From: Oceanisphaera arctica | GTDB lineage: Bacteria > Pseudomonadota > Gammaproteobacteria > Enterobacterales > Aeromonadaceae | Assembly: GCF_002936955.1 (NCBI RefSeq) | Contig: NZ_MPZM01000032.1 | Location: 1-35,885, forward strand | Reading direction: 5' to 3' | DNA: 35,885 nt | Part shown: positions 15,733 through 24,262 of the stretch, one piece after another | How the letters are laid out: the number at the start of each line of letters is the position of its first letter | Numbering within the stretch: the stretch's first letter is position 1 | Position numbers and translations under genes: made by a program | Notes under the pieces: model-generated | What the model was told of the DNA's origin: nothing | The model's input: only the letters and a program-made list of their open reading frames with translations | The model's database searches: none

Positions 15733-17889
15733 TTACCCCTTACCCAGCCGCCATTGGTGGTAGCGGCCCAGCCAGGCCAGCACCCGCTCGGGGGCATGGG
15801 CGCGCTTCCATTCGCCGGCCACGTATTTGTTGGCTTCCGCCAGGGTGGGGTAGACATGAATGGTGCCCAGTATCTTGTTCAGACCGAGCTTGTGCTTCAT
15901 GGCCAGCACGTATTCGGCCAGCAAGTCACCGGCGTGCTCGCCGACGATGGTCACCCCCAGTATCCGGTCTTTGCCGGGTACGGTCAGCACCTTGATAAAA
16001 CCCTGATCCGAGCCATCGGTGATGGCCCTGTCCAGTTCGTCCAGCTCAAACCGGGTCACTTCATAGGCGATGTTCTGTGCCTTGGCTTCCAGCTCGCTCA
16101 GGCCCACTCGAGCTACCTCGGGGTCGACGAAGGTACACCAGGGCACGACCGAATAATCGACCCTAAAGCGTTTGAAGTGGCCGAACAAGGCATTCACGCT
16201 GGCGTACCAGGCCATGTGGGCGGCGGTGTGGGTAAACTGATAGGGGCCGGCCACGTCACCGGCGGCGTAAATATTGGGATACAGGGTTTCCAGATAATCG
16301 TTGGTGGTGACGGTGCGCTCTGTGGTGATGCCCAAAGCTTCCAGCCCGTAACCTTGTAGCCGAGCTTTGCGGCCGAGCGCCAGCAGCAGATCGTCGCACT
16401 CCAGTATGATTTCCTGGTCCTGATGAGTCGCGATGACCCGGATGCCAGCGGCGCCTCGCTCTACCCGCAGCGGGCTATGTTCGGTCAGTACCCGCACCCC
16501 ATCATTGGTGAGAGCGTTTTTGACCCATTCACTCACTTCCGGGTCTTCTTTCGGCATCAGACGCGGATTGCGCTGCAGCAGGGTGACCTCGGATCCCAGC
16601 CGGGCGAAGGTCTGGGCCAGCTCGCAGCCGATGGGGCCACCTCCCATTACCAGCAGCCGTTTGGGCGGCGTGTCCCGTTCGGCCATGACGTCCCACAGGG
16701 TGTCGCTGGTCAGGTAGTTCACCTCATCCAGTCCGGGTATCGGCGGCACGGCGGCGCTGGCACCGGCGGCGATGATGATGCTGCGGGCGGTCAGTCTTTG
16801 CGTGCTGCCGTCATTGAGGCTGACTTCCACCGTCCAGGGATCCACCAGCTTGCCGTAACCCTGCAGCACTTCTACGCCCAGCTGGGTGTAACGCTCGACG
16901 CTGTCGTGAGGCTCTACCTTGCGGATCACCTGCTGAACCCGCTGCATCACCTGCTTGAAGCTGAATGCCGGTTGGGTGCGGGTCAGGCCGTAATGCTCGG
17001 CGTGGCGCATCTGATGGGCCAGTTTGGCGCTGCGGATCAATGCCTTGCTGGGCACACAGCCGGTGTTGAGGCAGTCGCCGCCCATCTTGTCGGCTTCAAT
17101 CAGGGTGACTTTCGCCTTGACCGCCGCCGCTATGTAGGCGCTGACCAGGCCGGCGGCTCCGGCGCCGATCACGATGAGGTTGCGATCGAAATGGCGGGGT
17201 TTGTTGAAGCCGCTATAGACTCGGCGACGTTGCACCAGGCGCAGCACGGCTCGCGCCAGCAGCGGAAAGAGGCCGAGCAGGGCGAAGGAGGCCAGTAGGG
17301 TCGGCGACAGTATGCCGCTCAGGCTATTGATGGCGGCCAGCTGGGTACCGGCGTTCACATAGACCAGAGTGCCGGGCAGCATACCCAGTTGGCTCACCCA
17401 GTAGAAGGTGCGGGCGGGCAGGGCGGTAAGCCCCATCAGCAGGTTGATGATGAAGAACGGAAACACCGGCACCAACCGCAGGGTAAACAGATAGAAGGCG
17501 CCGTCTCGGCTGATGCCCCGGTCGATGGCCTTGAGCCGGTCACCGAAACGAAGCTGTACCTGATCTCGCAGCAGAAAGCGGGACACCAGAAAGGCCAGGG
17601 TGGCGCCGATACTCGAAGCAAACGACACCAACACCAGCCCCTGCAACACGCCGAAGAAGGCCCCGGCGGCCAGGGTCATGATGGCGGCGCCGGGCAAAGA
17701 CAGTGCCGCCATCACCACATAAAGCACAAAAAAGCCGCTGGCCATCAGCCAGGGCGACTCGGCCCGCAGCGCCGCAATGTGTGCCTGTTGTTGTTTCAGG
17801 GCCTCCAGCGTGAACCAGTCGCTCAGATCGAAAATGAAAAACAGGGCGACAAGCAGCAACAGCAGGGTAAGCAGCAGGGGTTTGCGCAT
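15733..17889 (-). CDS. fusion of a VTT/DedA-type membrane domain with an FAD/NAD disulfide oxidoreductase
   Basis: A 718-residue two-part protein. Residues 1-220 form a SNARE-associated/VTT (TVP38-TMEM64, DedA-like) membrane domain: an N-terminal anchor, LPGAAIMTLAAGAFFGVLQG, then FTLRLVPVFPFFIINLLMGLT and GMLPGTLVYVNAGTQL. From about 235 a class I pyridine-nucleotide disulfide oxidoreductase follows: FAD turn GAGAAG (242-247), redox pair Cys273/Cys278 in GGDCLNTGCVPSK, NAD turn GGGPIGCE, FAD site YAAGDVAG, and the C-terminal HVYPTLAEANK, where family members have the catalytic His-Glu. It resembles mercuric reductase or dihydrolipoamide dehydrogenase but has no metal-binding N-terminal domain. 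It probably passes electrons at the membrane; the substrate is unknown. An ECF-type promoter lies about 70-95 bases upstream. Confidence 0.9.
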   Translation of the reverse strand: MRKPLLLTLLLLLVALFFIFDLSDWFTLEALKQQQAHIAALRAESPWLMASGFFVLYVVMAALSLPGAAIMTLAAGAFFGVLQGLVLVSFASSIGATLAFLVSRFLLRDQVQLRFGDRLKAIDRGISRDGAFYLFTLRLVPVFPFFIINLLMGLTALPARTFYWVSQLGMLPGTLVYVNAGTQLAAINSLSGILSPTLLASFALLGLFPLLARAVLRLVQRRRVYSGFNKPRHFDRNLIVIGAGAAGLVSAYIAAAVKAKVTLIEADKMGGDCLNTGCVPSKALIRSAKLAHQMRHAEHYGLTRTQPAFSFKQVMQRVQQVIRKVEPHDSVERYTQLGVEVLQGYGKLVDPWTVEVSLNDGSTQRLTARSIIIAAGASAAVPPIPGLDEVNYLTSDTLWDVMAERDTPPKRLLVMGGGPIGCELAQTFARLGSEVTLLQRNPRLMPKEDPEVSEWVKNALTNDGVRVLTEHSPLRVERGAAGIRVIATHQDQEIILECDDLLLALGRKARLQGYGLEALGITTERTVTTNDYLETLYPNIYAAGDVAGPYQFTHTAAHMAWYASVNALFGHFKRFRVDYSVVPWCTFVDPEVARVGLSELEAKAQNIAYEVTRFELDELDRAITDGSDQGFIKVLTVPGKDRILGVTIVGEHAGDLLAEYVLAMKHKLGLNKILGTIHVYPTLAEANKYVAGEWKRAHAPERVLAWLGRYHQWRLGKG

Positions 17890-17956
17890 AGAAAATGTCC
17901 TTTTAGGGCGACGAGGTGGGGTCTGCGCCGATGATCATGATGAAGGTTATGCACAA

Positions 17957-17985
17957 AGTCGCAAGGGGAAGGGGAATTATTACAC
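17957..17985 (-). promoter_or_regulatory. ECF-sigma-type promoter upstream of VTT-oxidoreductase gene
   Basis: On the minus strand: GTGTAATAA (17985-17977), 15 bases, CGACT (17961-17957). Same spacing as the plus-strand sites at 15313, 22407 and 30100. The implied start point lies about 60 bases upstream of the ATG at 17889. Confidence 0.65.
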
Positions 17986-18067
17986 CGATGTCCGTTCAGG
18001 CATCCGGGACGACTAGACTTCAACCTGAGGCAAGCCATCAAGCTGCAGTCACAGATCAGAGGAATCG

Positions 18068-19207
18068 ATGCCGAAAAAATTGCTATGGGCCGGAGTGGGT
18101 CTGCTTGTCGTGCTGCCTATCGTCGCCGTGCTGGTGTTGATCAAGCTGGCCCAGTTCAATGCCATGGCTCAGGCGGGAGAGCAGCAGCAAATGCCGCCGG
18201 AGCCGGTCAATATGATCGAAGTGCGGGAGGAACGCTGGCAGCCGGTGATCAGGGCGGTGGGCTCTGTGGTGGCGGTGCAGGGCGCCCTGTTGCGTATCGA
18301 AGCCGAGGGCATAGTGCGGGATATCTCCTTCGAGTCGGGTGCCCGGGTCGAGGCCGGTAACGTGCTGTTGCGGCTCGATGCCGAGCTGGAACAGGCCCAG
18401 TTGCGTGAGGCCCTGTCAGTCGCCGCCCTGGCGCGGCTTTCCTTCCGGCGGGGGCAACAACTGCGCAAAAGCGGCAGTATTTCCCGGAGCGAGTTTGATC
18501 AGGTTGCCGCCAACCTGAAACAGAGCGACGCCCGGGTCGATTTTTTCCGCGCCCTGATCAACAGAAAAACCCTGCGCGCCCCCTTCACCGGACAGCTCGG
18601 TATTCGTCAGATAAGCCGGGGCCAGTTTCTCGACAAGGGCAGCGCCGTGGTGTCGCTGCAGTCGCTCGACCCGGTTTATGTGGACTTTTCCCTGCCCCAG
18701 CAGCGTTTGGCCGAGCTGAGCGCCGGCCTGTCGGTGACGGTGAGCTCCGATAGCTACCCCGATCAACCCTTCGCGGGCAAGGTCTCCGCCTTCAACCCCG
18801 AGATAGACGCCGTGACCCGCAGTGCGCGGGCTCAGGCGACTCTGGTCAACCCGGACGACCGCTTGCGGCCCGGCATGTTTGTTTCGGTAGAGATGCAGCT
18901 GGCACGTTCGGAGTCCGTCCTGCTGGTTCCCCAGACGGCGGTGGTACACGGCCCCGGTGGTGATGCGGTCTTCGTGCTGGAAGAGGACGCACAAGGATCG
19001 GATGGAGCCTCGTCACTGGTGGTTCAGCTGCGACCGGTGCGACTCGGCGTTCGGCGCGGCGATTTCGTGGCGGTCACCGAAGGGCTGGCGGTGGACGAGC
19101 GGGTGGTGTCGACCGGTGTATTCAAGTTGCGCCCGGGCATGGCGGTGGTGATAGACAACCGTTTGGCGCCGGACTTCAAACTCGACCCCCAGCCCGGTAA
19201 TAGCTGA
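18068..19207 (+). CDS. RND efflux periplasmic adaptor (membrane fusion protein)
   Basis: A 379-residue membrane fusion protein of the HlyD/MdtA-like type. It has an N-terminal anchor (residues 4-27), a lipoyl/barrel-sandwich half (RIEAEGIVRDISFESGARVEAGNVLLRLD), a short helical hairpin of about 60 residues, and the returning half TLRAPFTGQLGIRQISRGQFLDKGSAVVSLQSLDPVYVDFSLP. The beta-barrel and membrane-proximal parts include RLRPGMFVSVEM. It would bridge the RND pump at 19210 to an outer-membrane channel; no TolC-like gene is in the window, so the channel is encoded elsewhere. The start has AGAGGAAT upstream. It is divergent from the VTT-oxidoreductase gene. Confidence 0.93.
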   Translation: MPKKLLWAGVGLLVVLPIVAVLVLIKLAQFNAMAQAGEQQQMPPEPVNMIEVREERWQPVIRAVGSVVAVQGALLRIEAEGIVRDISFESGARVEAGNVLLRLDAELEQAQLREALSVAALARLSFRRGQQLRKSGSISRSEFDQVAANLKQSDARVDFFRALINRKTLRAPFTGQLGIRQISRGQFLDKGSAVVSLQSLDPVYVDFSLPQQRLAELSAGLSVTVSSDSYPDQPFAGKVSAFNPEIDAVTRSARAQATLVNPDDRLRPGMFVSVEMQLARSESVLLVPQTAVVHGPGGDAVFVLEEDAQGSDGASSLVVQLRPVRLGVRRGDFVAVTEGLAVDERVVSTGVFKLRPGMAVVIDNRLAPDFKLDPQPGNS

Positions 19208-19209
19208 TT

Positions 19210-22200
19210 ATGGGCGCCTTCACCGATATCTTCATCCGTCGCCCGGTGCTGGCACTGGTGGTCAGCATAGTGATCGTGATCGCCGGTTTGCAGGCCTGGT
19301 GGTCGCTCAGCGTGCGTCAGTATCCCCAGAGCGAGAACGCCTCCGTGATTGTCGCCACCCCCTATATCGGCGCCAGTGCCGAGGTGGTGCGCGGCTTCGT
19401 CACCACCGCCATCGAGGGCGCCATCGCCTCCGCCGACGGCATCGATTATGTGGAGTCCAAGAGTCTGCTCGGCCTGTCGCTGGTGACGGCGCGACTCAAG
19501 CTCAATTACGAGCCGACCCGGGCGCTGGCCGACATTACCGCCAAGGTCAATCAGGTGCGCAACGAGCTGCCGGCGGAGGCGGAGGTGCCGGCGATCAGCG
19601 TGCAGTCGGCGGACTCGGAATTTGCCGCTGCTTATCTGAGCTTTTCGTCCGAGCGGTTATCCCAGAGCGAGATCACCGACTATCTGGTGCGGGTGGTGCA
19701 GCCCCGGCTGGCGGCCCTGGCCGGGGTGCAGCGGGCCGAGATCTTCGGGGCTCGCACCTTTGCCATGCGGGTCTGGCTCAAGCCGGAGCGGATGGCGGCG
19801 CTCAATATCAGCCCGGCCCAGGTGAGCGCAGCGCTGGCCGCCAACAATTTTCTGTCGGCGGTGGGCAGCACCAAGGGGGCCCAGGTGCAGGTGTATCTGA
19901 CCGCCAATACCGATCTGCATACCGCCGAGCAGTTCCGACAACTGGTGGTGCGCCGGCAGGGCGATACCCTGGTGCGACTGCAGGAGGTGGCCGAGGTGGA
20001 GCTGGGCGCCGAGGACTATGACACCGAGGTCAGCTTTAACGGCAAGACGGCGGTGTTCATGGGGATTTTTCCGCTGCCCAACACCAATGTCATCGAGGTG
20101 ATTCAGGGGGTTAGGGCGGATCTGGAGGTCCTCGATCGGGATCTGCCCGCCGGGCTTGCGGCCAAGCTGGGCTACGATGCCTCCGAATACATCGACAACG
20201 CCATCCATGAGGTGGTGGGCACCCTGCTCGACACCCTGCTTATCGTTATCGTGGTTATCTTCCTGTTTCTCGGCTCCTGGCGCTCGGTGTTGGTGCCGGT
20301 GGTGGCCATTCCGGTGTCGCTGGTCGGCGCCATCTTCCTGATGCAGGCCTTCGGCTTCACCCTCAACCTGTTGACCCTGCTGGCCATAGTGCTGTCGGTG
20401 GGGCTGGTGGTGGACGATGCCATCGTGGTGGTGGAAAACGTCGAACGGCATCTGCGAGAGGGGCGTACGCCGGTGAAGGCGGCGCTGGTCGGTGCCCGGG
20501 AGCTGATTGGCCCGGTCATCGCCATGACCATTACTCTGGCCGCCGTTTATACCCCCATCGGCCTGCAGGGCGGCCTGACCGGCTCGCTGTTTCGCGAGTT
20601 TGCCTTCACCCTGGCCGGAGCCGTGACCATTTCCGGAATCGTGGCGCTGACCCTGTCCCCCATGATGAGCGCCACCCTGCTGCGCAGTGCCGAGCGGGAA
20701 GAGCGCGGCTTTACCGGCTGGGTTAACCACAGATTCGACCGCTTTCGCCTGGCCTACGGGCGGGGGCTGGCGCGTGTGCTCAAGGTCCGGCCGGCGGTCT
20801 ATGTGTTCTGGGCCGTGCTGACCCTGCTGGTGGGGCCCATGTATCTGTTTTCGCCCAAGGAGCTGGCGCCGCTCGAGGATCAGGGGTTCATGTTCGGCAT
20901 CATCAACAATGCGGCCAATGCCTCGGCGGATCAGAAAATTCATTTCGGGCGGGCGGCGGAGCAGGTGTTTCTGGCGGCGCCCGAGCGGGAGCTGACCTTC
21001 CAGATCTTGCTGTCGCCCTCGGATCCGTTCTCGGCGGCCCTGGGCATCGGCGGCTTCAGTGGCATGGTGGTCAAGCCCTGGGATCAGCGCAGTCGCTCGA
21101 TCCGCGAAATCGTGCCCGAGATGCAGGCCGGGCTGTCTGCCATTCCCGGCCTGCAGGTGTTCGCCAGCCAGCCGGCGGCGCTACCCGGGGGCAGCAATTT
21201 CCCGGTCGAATTCATCCTGTCTTCTACCGACGAGCCGGCACAGATGCTGGCGTATGCCGAACAGCTGCAGATGAAGGCGATGGAAAGCGGCCTCTTCTAT
21301 TTTCCGCCGGTGATCGATCTCAAGATTGACCAACCCCAGTCGGAAATTGTGCTCGACTACCAGAAGCTCGCCGTCCTCGGGCTGACCCAGCGGCAGGTGG
21401 GGGCCGATCTTGGGGCGGCTCTGGGGGGCAACTATGTCAATCGTTTCAACATAGAGGGGCGGGCCTACAAGGTGATCCCCCAATTGGTGCGGGGCGAGCG
21501 GCTCAATCCGGATCAGCTGACCGACATTTATATCAGCGGGCCGGGTGGGCAACTGATCCCGCTCGGCGCCATCGCCACCCTGCGCGACAGCACGGTGCCG
21601 CGCTCCCTCAACCGGTTTCAGCAACTCAATGCGGTCAAGCTGTCGGGCATCACGCCTCGGCTGGACGAGGGACTCAGGGTGCTGGAAGGTGCCGCACGCG
21701 AGCTGTTGCCGGCGGATTACACTATTAACTACACCGGCGAATCGCGCCAGCTGCGTACCGAAGGCGGCAAGTTTCTGCCGGCGCTGGGGCTGGCGATACT
21801 GATGATATTTCTGGTGCTGGCGGTGCAGTTCAATTCCTTTCGCGACCCGCTGGTGATTTTGCTGGGCTCGGTGCCGCTGGCCATGTTCGGGGCGCTGATC
21901 TTCACGGTGCTGAAGATGCCCAATCCGGACCTTCCCTACTGGACCGACGGCTGGACCACGACCCTGAATATCTACGCCCAGGTCGGGCTGGTGACCCTGG
22001 TGGGGCTTATCGCCAAGAACGGCATCTTGATCGTCGAGTTTGCCAACAAGCTGCAGCAACAGGGGCACGACAAGCTGGCGGCCATCGAAGAGGCGGCCAT
22101 GACCCGTTTTCGCCCGGTGCTGATGACCTCGGTCGCTACAGTGGCGGGGCACTTTCCGCTAACGCTGGTGGAGGGGCCGGGGGCGGCGGCGCGTAACTCC

Positions 22201-22305
22201 ATCGGCCTGGTGCTGGTGGGCGGCATGGCCATCGGCACCCTGTTCACCCTGTTTGTGGTGCCCTCACTCTATATGCTGATAGCCCGGCAGCACGGCAAGT
22301 CATAA
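19210..22305 (+). CDS. RND-family multidrug efflux permease (HAE-1 type)
   Basis: A 1031-residue proton-driven efflux pump of the inner membrane, normal length for the family. The N-terminal helix starts at FIRRPVLALVVSIVIVIAGL. The proton-relay aspartates in TM4 are Asp402 and Asp403 in VGLVVDDAIVVVENVERHL, and the TM10 lysine lies in VGLIAKNGILIVEFANKL. The two large periplasmic porter/docking loops follow TM1 and TM7 as expected. The ATG follows the adaptor stop by two bases, so the pair is translationally coupled. The family exports amphipathic drugs, dyes or lipids; the substrate here is not predictable. Residues lining the binding pocket were not examined. Confidence 0.95.
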   Translation: MGAFTDIFIRRPVLALVVSIVIVIAGLQAWWSLSVRQYPQSENASVIVATPYIGASAEVVRGFVTTAIEGAIASADGIDYVESKSLLGLSLVTARLKLNYEPTRALADITAKVNQVRNELPAEAEVPAISVQSADSEFAAAYLSFSSERLSQSEITDYLVRVVQPRLAALAGVQRAEIFGARTFAMRVWLKPERMAALNISPAQVSAALAANNFLSAVGSTKGAQVQVYLTANTDLHTAEQFRQLVVRRQGDTLVRLQEVAEVELGAEDYDTEVSFNGKTAVFMGIFPLPNTNVIEVIQGVRADLEVLDRDLPAGLAAKLGYDASEYIDNAIHEVVGTLLDTLLIVIVVIFLFLGSWRSVLVPVVAIPVSLVGAIFLMQAFGFTLNLLTLLAIVLSVGLVVDDAIVVVENVERHLREGRTPVKAALVGARELIGPVIAMTITLAAVYTPIGLQGGLTGSLFREFAFTLAGAVTISGIVALTLSPMMSATLLRSAEREERGFTGWVNHRFDRFRLAYGRGLARVLKVRPAVYVFWAVLTLLVGPMYLFSPKELAPLEDQGFMFGIINNAANASADQKIHFGRAAEQVFLAAPERELTFQILLSPSDPFSAALGIGGFSGMVVKPWDQRSRSIREIVPEMQAGLSAIPGLQVFASQPAALPGGSNFPVEFILSSTDEPAQMLAYAEQLQMKAMESGLFYFPPVIDLKIDQPQSEIVLDYQKLAVLGLTQRQVGADLGAALGGNYVNRFNIEGRAYKVIPQLVRGERLNPDQLTDIYISGPGGQLIPLGAIATLRDSTVPRSLNRFQQLNAVKLSGITPRLDEGLRVLEGAARELLPADYTINYTGESRQLRTEGGKFLPALGLAILMIFLVLAVQFNSFRDPLVILLGSVPLAMFGALIFTVLKMPNPDLPYWTDGWTTTLNIYAQVGLVTLVGLIAKNGILIVEFANKLQQQGHDKLAAIEEAAMTRFRPVLMTSVATVAGHFPLTLVEGPGAAARNSIGLVLVGGMAIGTLFTLFVVPSLYMLIARQHGKS

Positions 22306-22406
22306 ATGACACCCAGTGCCTCTGCCCTGAGGGAGCCAGCTATTCTGAGATAAGGATGTTTGTTTCTTCGTCTCGATAACAAGACTCGATAAAAATGCGG
22401 GTCGTC

Positions 22407-22435
22407 TTGTAATAACCGGGGAACCTGTTGCGACT
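22407..22435 (+). promoter_or_regulatory. ECF-sigma-type promoter upstream of PCA-repeat cytochrome operon
   Basis: TTGTAATAA (22407-22415), 15 bases, CGACT (22431-22435), about 67 bases before the ATG at 22503. One of four equally spaced copies in the window. Confidence 0.68.
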
Positions 22436-22502
22436 GTATTAATCGGTAAGGCCTGTTTATCCCGTGCCTTTCATGGACGATTTTATCTTTAGGAGCATGA
22501 TC

Positions 22503-23492
22503 ATGCGTCGATATCACCCCCAGTCCGAGTTTCACTTTCGTATTACGCCCGTTGCCGCCCTGGTGTCGGCCTCTTTGCTGGCCCTGGCGCTGTCGGGTCC
22601 GGTGCAGGCCGTCGAGTCGGGCGACAATGGCGTGCCACCGATAGCCATGAGCAAGAAGCCTTGTGCAGCTAATCCTTGTACCGCTAACCCATGTGCCGCG
22701 AATCCATGCAGTGCCGCCGAGTCTGCAGCCAATCCCTGTGCCGTCAAGAATCCCTGTGCGGTGAAGAGTCCTTGTGCAGTTAACCCTTGTTCGGCCAACC
22801 CCTGTGCGACCAAGAACCCCTGCGCCGCCAAACCGGCGGCAGTTAATCCCTGTGCCGCCAAGTCCGTGCAGCGACCGGCCAACTATCAGCCCTATCAGGG
22901 CGACAACGCCGAGCTGGTCACCCTGGGTCAGGCGCTGTTCAACGACACCAGCTTGAGCAGTAATGGCCTGTCGTGCAACAGCTGCCACCAGGGTCAGCAG
23001 ATGTACCAGGGCAGTTTTGCCATGGCCTATCCCCATCCGGTGGCGATGGCTCAGGGCCAGTTTGGGGTGAGTCAGGTGCATCTGGATGAGATGATCCAGA
23101 TTTGCATGGTGGCTCCCATGGCATCCCAGCCTCTGGCCTGGGATTCGAAAGAGCTGGCGGCCCTGGTGGCCTATGTAGCAACGGAGCAGGCTACCTTTAA
23201 TCCCTGTGCTGCCAAAAATCCGTGCGCGGTGAAGAGTCCTTGTGCGGCCAACCCCTGTGCGGTGAAGAGTCCTTGTGCGGCCACCCCCTGTGCGGTGAAG
23301 AGCCCGTGTGCGGCCAACCCCTGTGCGGTGAAGAGTCCTTGTGCGGCCAACCCCTGTGCGGTGAAGAGCCCGTGTGCGGCCACCCCCTGTGCGGTGAAGA
23401 GTCCTTGTGCGGCTAACCCCTGCGCGGTAAAGAGTCCTTGTGCAGCTAACCCTTGTGCGGTGAAGAATCCCTGCGCCGTCAAGTCACAGTAA
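22503..23492 (+). CDS. secreted c-type cytochrome flanked by Cys-rich NPC/SPC repeat blocks
   Basis: A 329-residue exported protein with an unusual layout. Residues 1-36 are a Sec signal peptide (ends SGPVQA). Residues 51-117 hold eleven Pro-Cys dipeptides (NPC, SPC, KPC). Residues 130-230 are a small cytochrome c domain: heme motif CNSCH (158-162), PHPVAMAQGQFGV, then LDEMIQICMVAPMASQPLAWDSKELAALVAYVA, with Met202 or Met206 as likely axial ligand. Residues 233-326 hold seventeen more Pro-Cys dipeptides, mostly the 11-residue unit CAVKSPCAANP. The 28 evenly spaced cysteines suggest a metal-binding or thiol-buffering envelope protein, but I know of no assigned function. The start at 22503 has AGGAG seven bases upstream; in-frame starts at 22464, 22473 and 22497 are poorer. 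First gene of an operon. Confidence 0.85.
   Translation: MRRYHPQSEFHFRITPVAALVSASLLALALSGPVQAVESGDNGVPPIAMSKKPCAANPCTANPCAANPCSAAESAANPCAVKNPCAVKSPCAVNPCSANPCATKNPCAAKPAAVNPCAAKSVQRPANYQPYQGDNAELVTLGQALFNDTSLSSNGLSCNSCHQGQQMYQGSFAMAYPHPVAMAQGQFGVSQVHLDEMIQICMVAPMASQPLAWDSKELAALVAYVATEQATFNPCAAKNPCAVKSPCAANPCAVKSPCAATPCAVKSPCAANPCAVKSPCAANPCAVKSPCAATPCAVKSPCAANPCAVKSPCAANPCAVKNPCAVKSQ
23223..23453 (+). repeat. 33-bp coding tandem repeat (CAVKSPCAANP units)
   Basis: Seven consecutive 33-bp units, each encoding CAVKSPCAANP or CAVKSPCAATP, followed by a partial unit. Several units are almost identical at the DNA level, differing mainly in agtcct versus agcccg and aac versus acc, which points to recent amplification. 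Copy number may vary between strains. Confidence 0.88.
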
Positions 23493-23500
23493 GGACGCCT

Positions 23501-24241
23501 ATGACTGCAATCACACTTCAACCCTTGCCCAAACTGTTAGTGCCGGTGGCGGCCAGTCTGGCGCCCGATAATATTCACCGGATGCGCGAAGCCGGTGCCC
23601 GAGTCCGGGAATGCTATCGGGTGATGACCAAAGGCGGGATCAATATTGTCGGAGAAGTGCTCAAGGGGCAGGGGACTTTTTTCGAGATGACCCACTACCC
23701 CCTGGACGATGTCATCGATAGAGACAGCCACAGCCAGTATTACTACCATGCCCATCGTGGCGGCGAGCCGGAGCATGGCCACTTTCATACCTTTTTACGC
23801 GGGGCTGGCATACCCGCAGAGCTGAGTATGCTGAATTATCCCCAAGCCAGTGAGCCCTGGCCCCAGGGAGACAAGGCCATTGCCCATCTCGTCGCCATCG
23901 CCATGGATGCCTGGGGGTATCCTTCCGGCCTGTTTACCTGTAATCGCTGGGTGACCGATGAAAGCTGGTATCCGGCCGAGGCGGTGATTTCCCTGCTTGA
24001 CAGCTTCGTTATCGATCATGCCAGTCCGTCCTGGCCGGTGAATATCTGGCTGAGCAACATGCTGATGCTGTTCCGGCCCCATATCGAGGCGCTGCTAAAG
24101 CACAGGGATGCGGTGATCAACCACTGGCAGGTGTTGCACCCGGACAAGGACGTGTTTGAAGACCGGCCGCTGGAGGTTACCGGCCAACTGGCGATTTCGG
24201 TTGATGACTGGTTGGCCGAGCTGGAGGCCGTGTTGGTTTAA
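23501..24241 (+). CDS. DUF6969-like protein with His-rich motif
   Basis: A 246-residue soluble protein with no signal peptide. From memory it resembles the DUF6969 family; the assignment needs a profile search. Its most notable part is YYYHAHRGGEPEHGHFHTFL (residues 80-99), with His83, 85, 92, 94 and 96, a pattern suggesting a metal site. INIVGEVLKGQGTFFEMTHYP precedes it and LFTCNRWVTDESWYPAEAV follows. The start at 23501 has AAGGA upstream and follows the cytochrome stop by 8 bases; the open frame further upstream only overlaps that gene. It is the second cistron of the PCA-cytochrome operon, so it may help mature or use that protein. Confidence 0.78.
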   Translation: MTAITLQPLPKLLVPVAASLAPDNIHRMREAGARVRECYRVMTKGGINIVGEVLKGQGTFFEMTHYPLDDVIDRDSHSQYYYHAHRGGEPEHGHFHTFLRGAGIPAELSMLNYPQASEPWPQGDKAIAHLVAIAMDAWGYPSGLFTCNRWVTDESWYPAEAVISLLDSFVIDHASPSWPVNIWLSNMLMLFRPHIEALLKHRDAVINHWQVLHPDKDVFEDRPLEVTGQLAISVDDWLAELEAVLV

Positions 24242-24262
24242 GGCTAAGTCTAAGGAGGCCGC

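Noticed and set aside
19657-20943. A 428-codon minus-strand ORF opposite the RND pump gene
   Set aside because: Antisense shadow; residues are His/Gln/Gly-rich as expected for the reverse of a membrane protein.
22269-23081. A 270-codon minus-strand ORF with Gly/Thr-rich repeats opposite the Cys-repeat cytochrome
   Set aside because: The repeats mirror those of the real gene on the other strand, whose signal peptide and heme motif settle the coding strand.
23207-23480. The regular repeats at the end of the cytochrome gene as a CRISPR array
   Set aside because: Units are contiguous 33-bp coding repeats with no unique spacers, in frame with a signal peptide-bearing protein.
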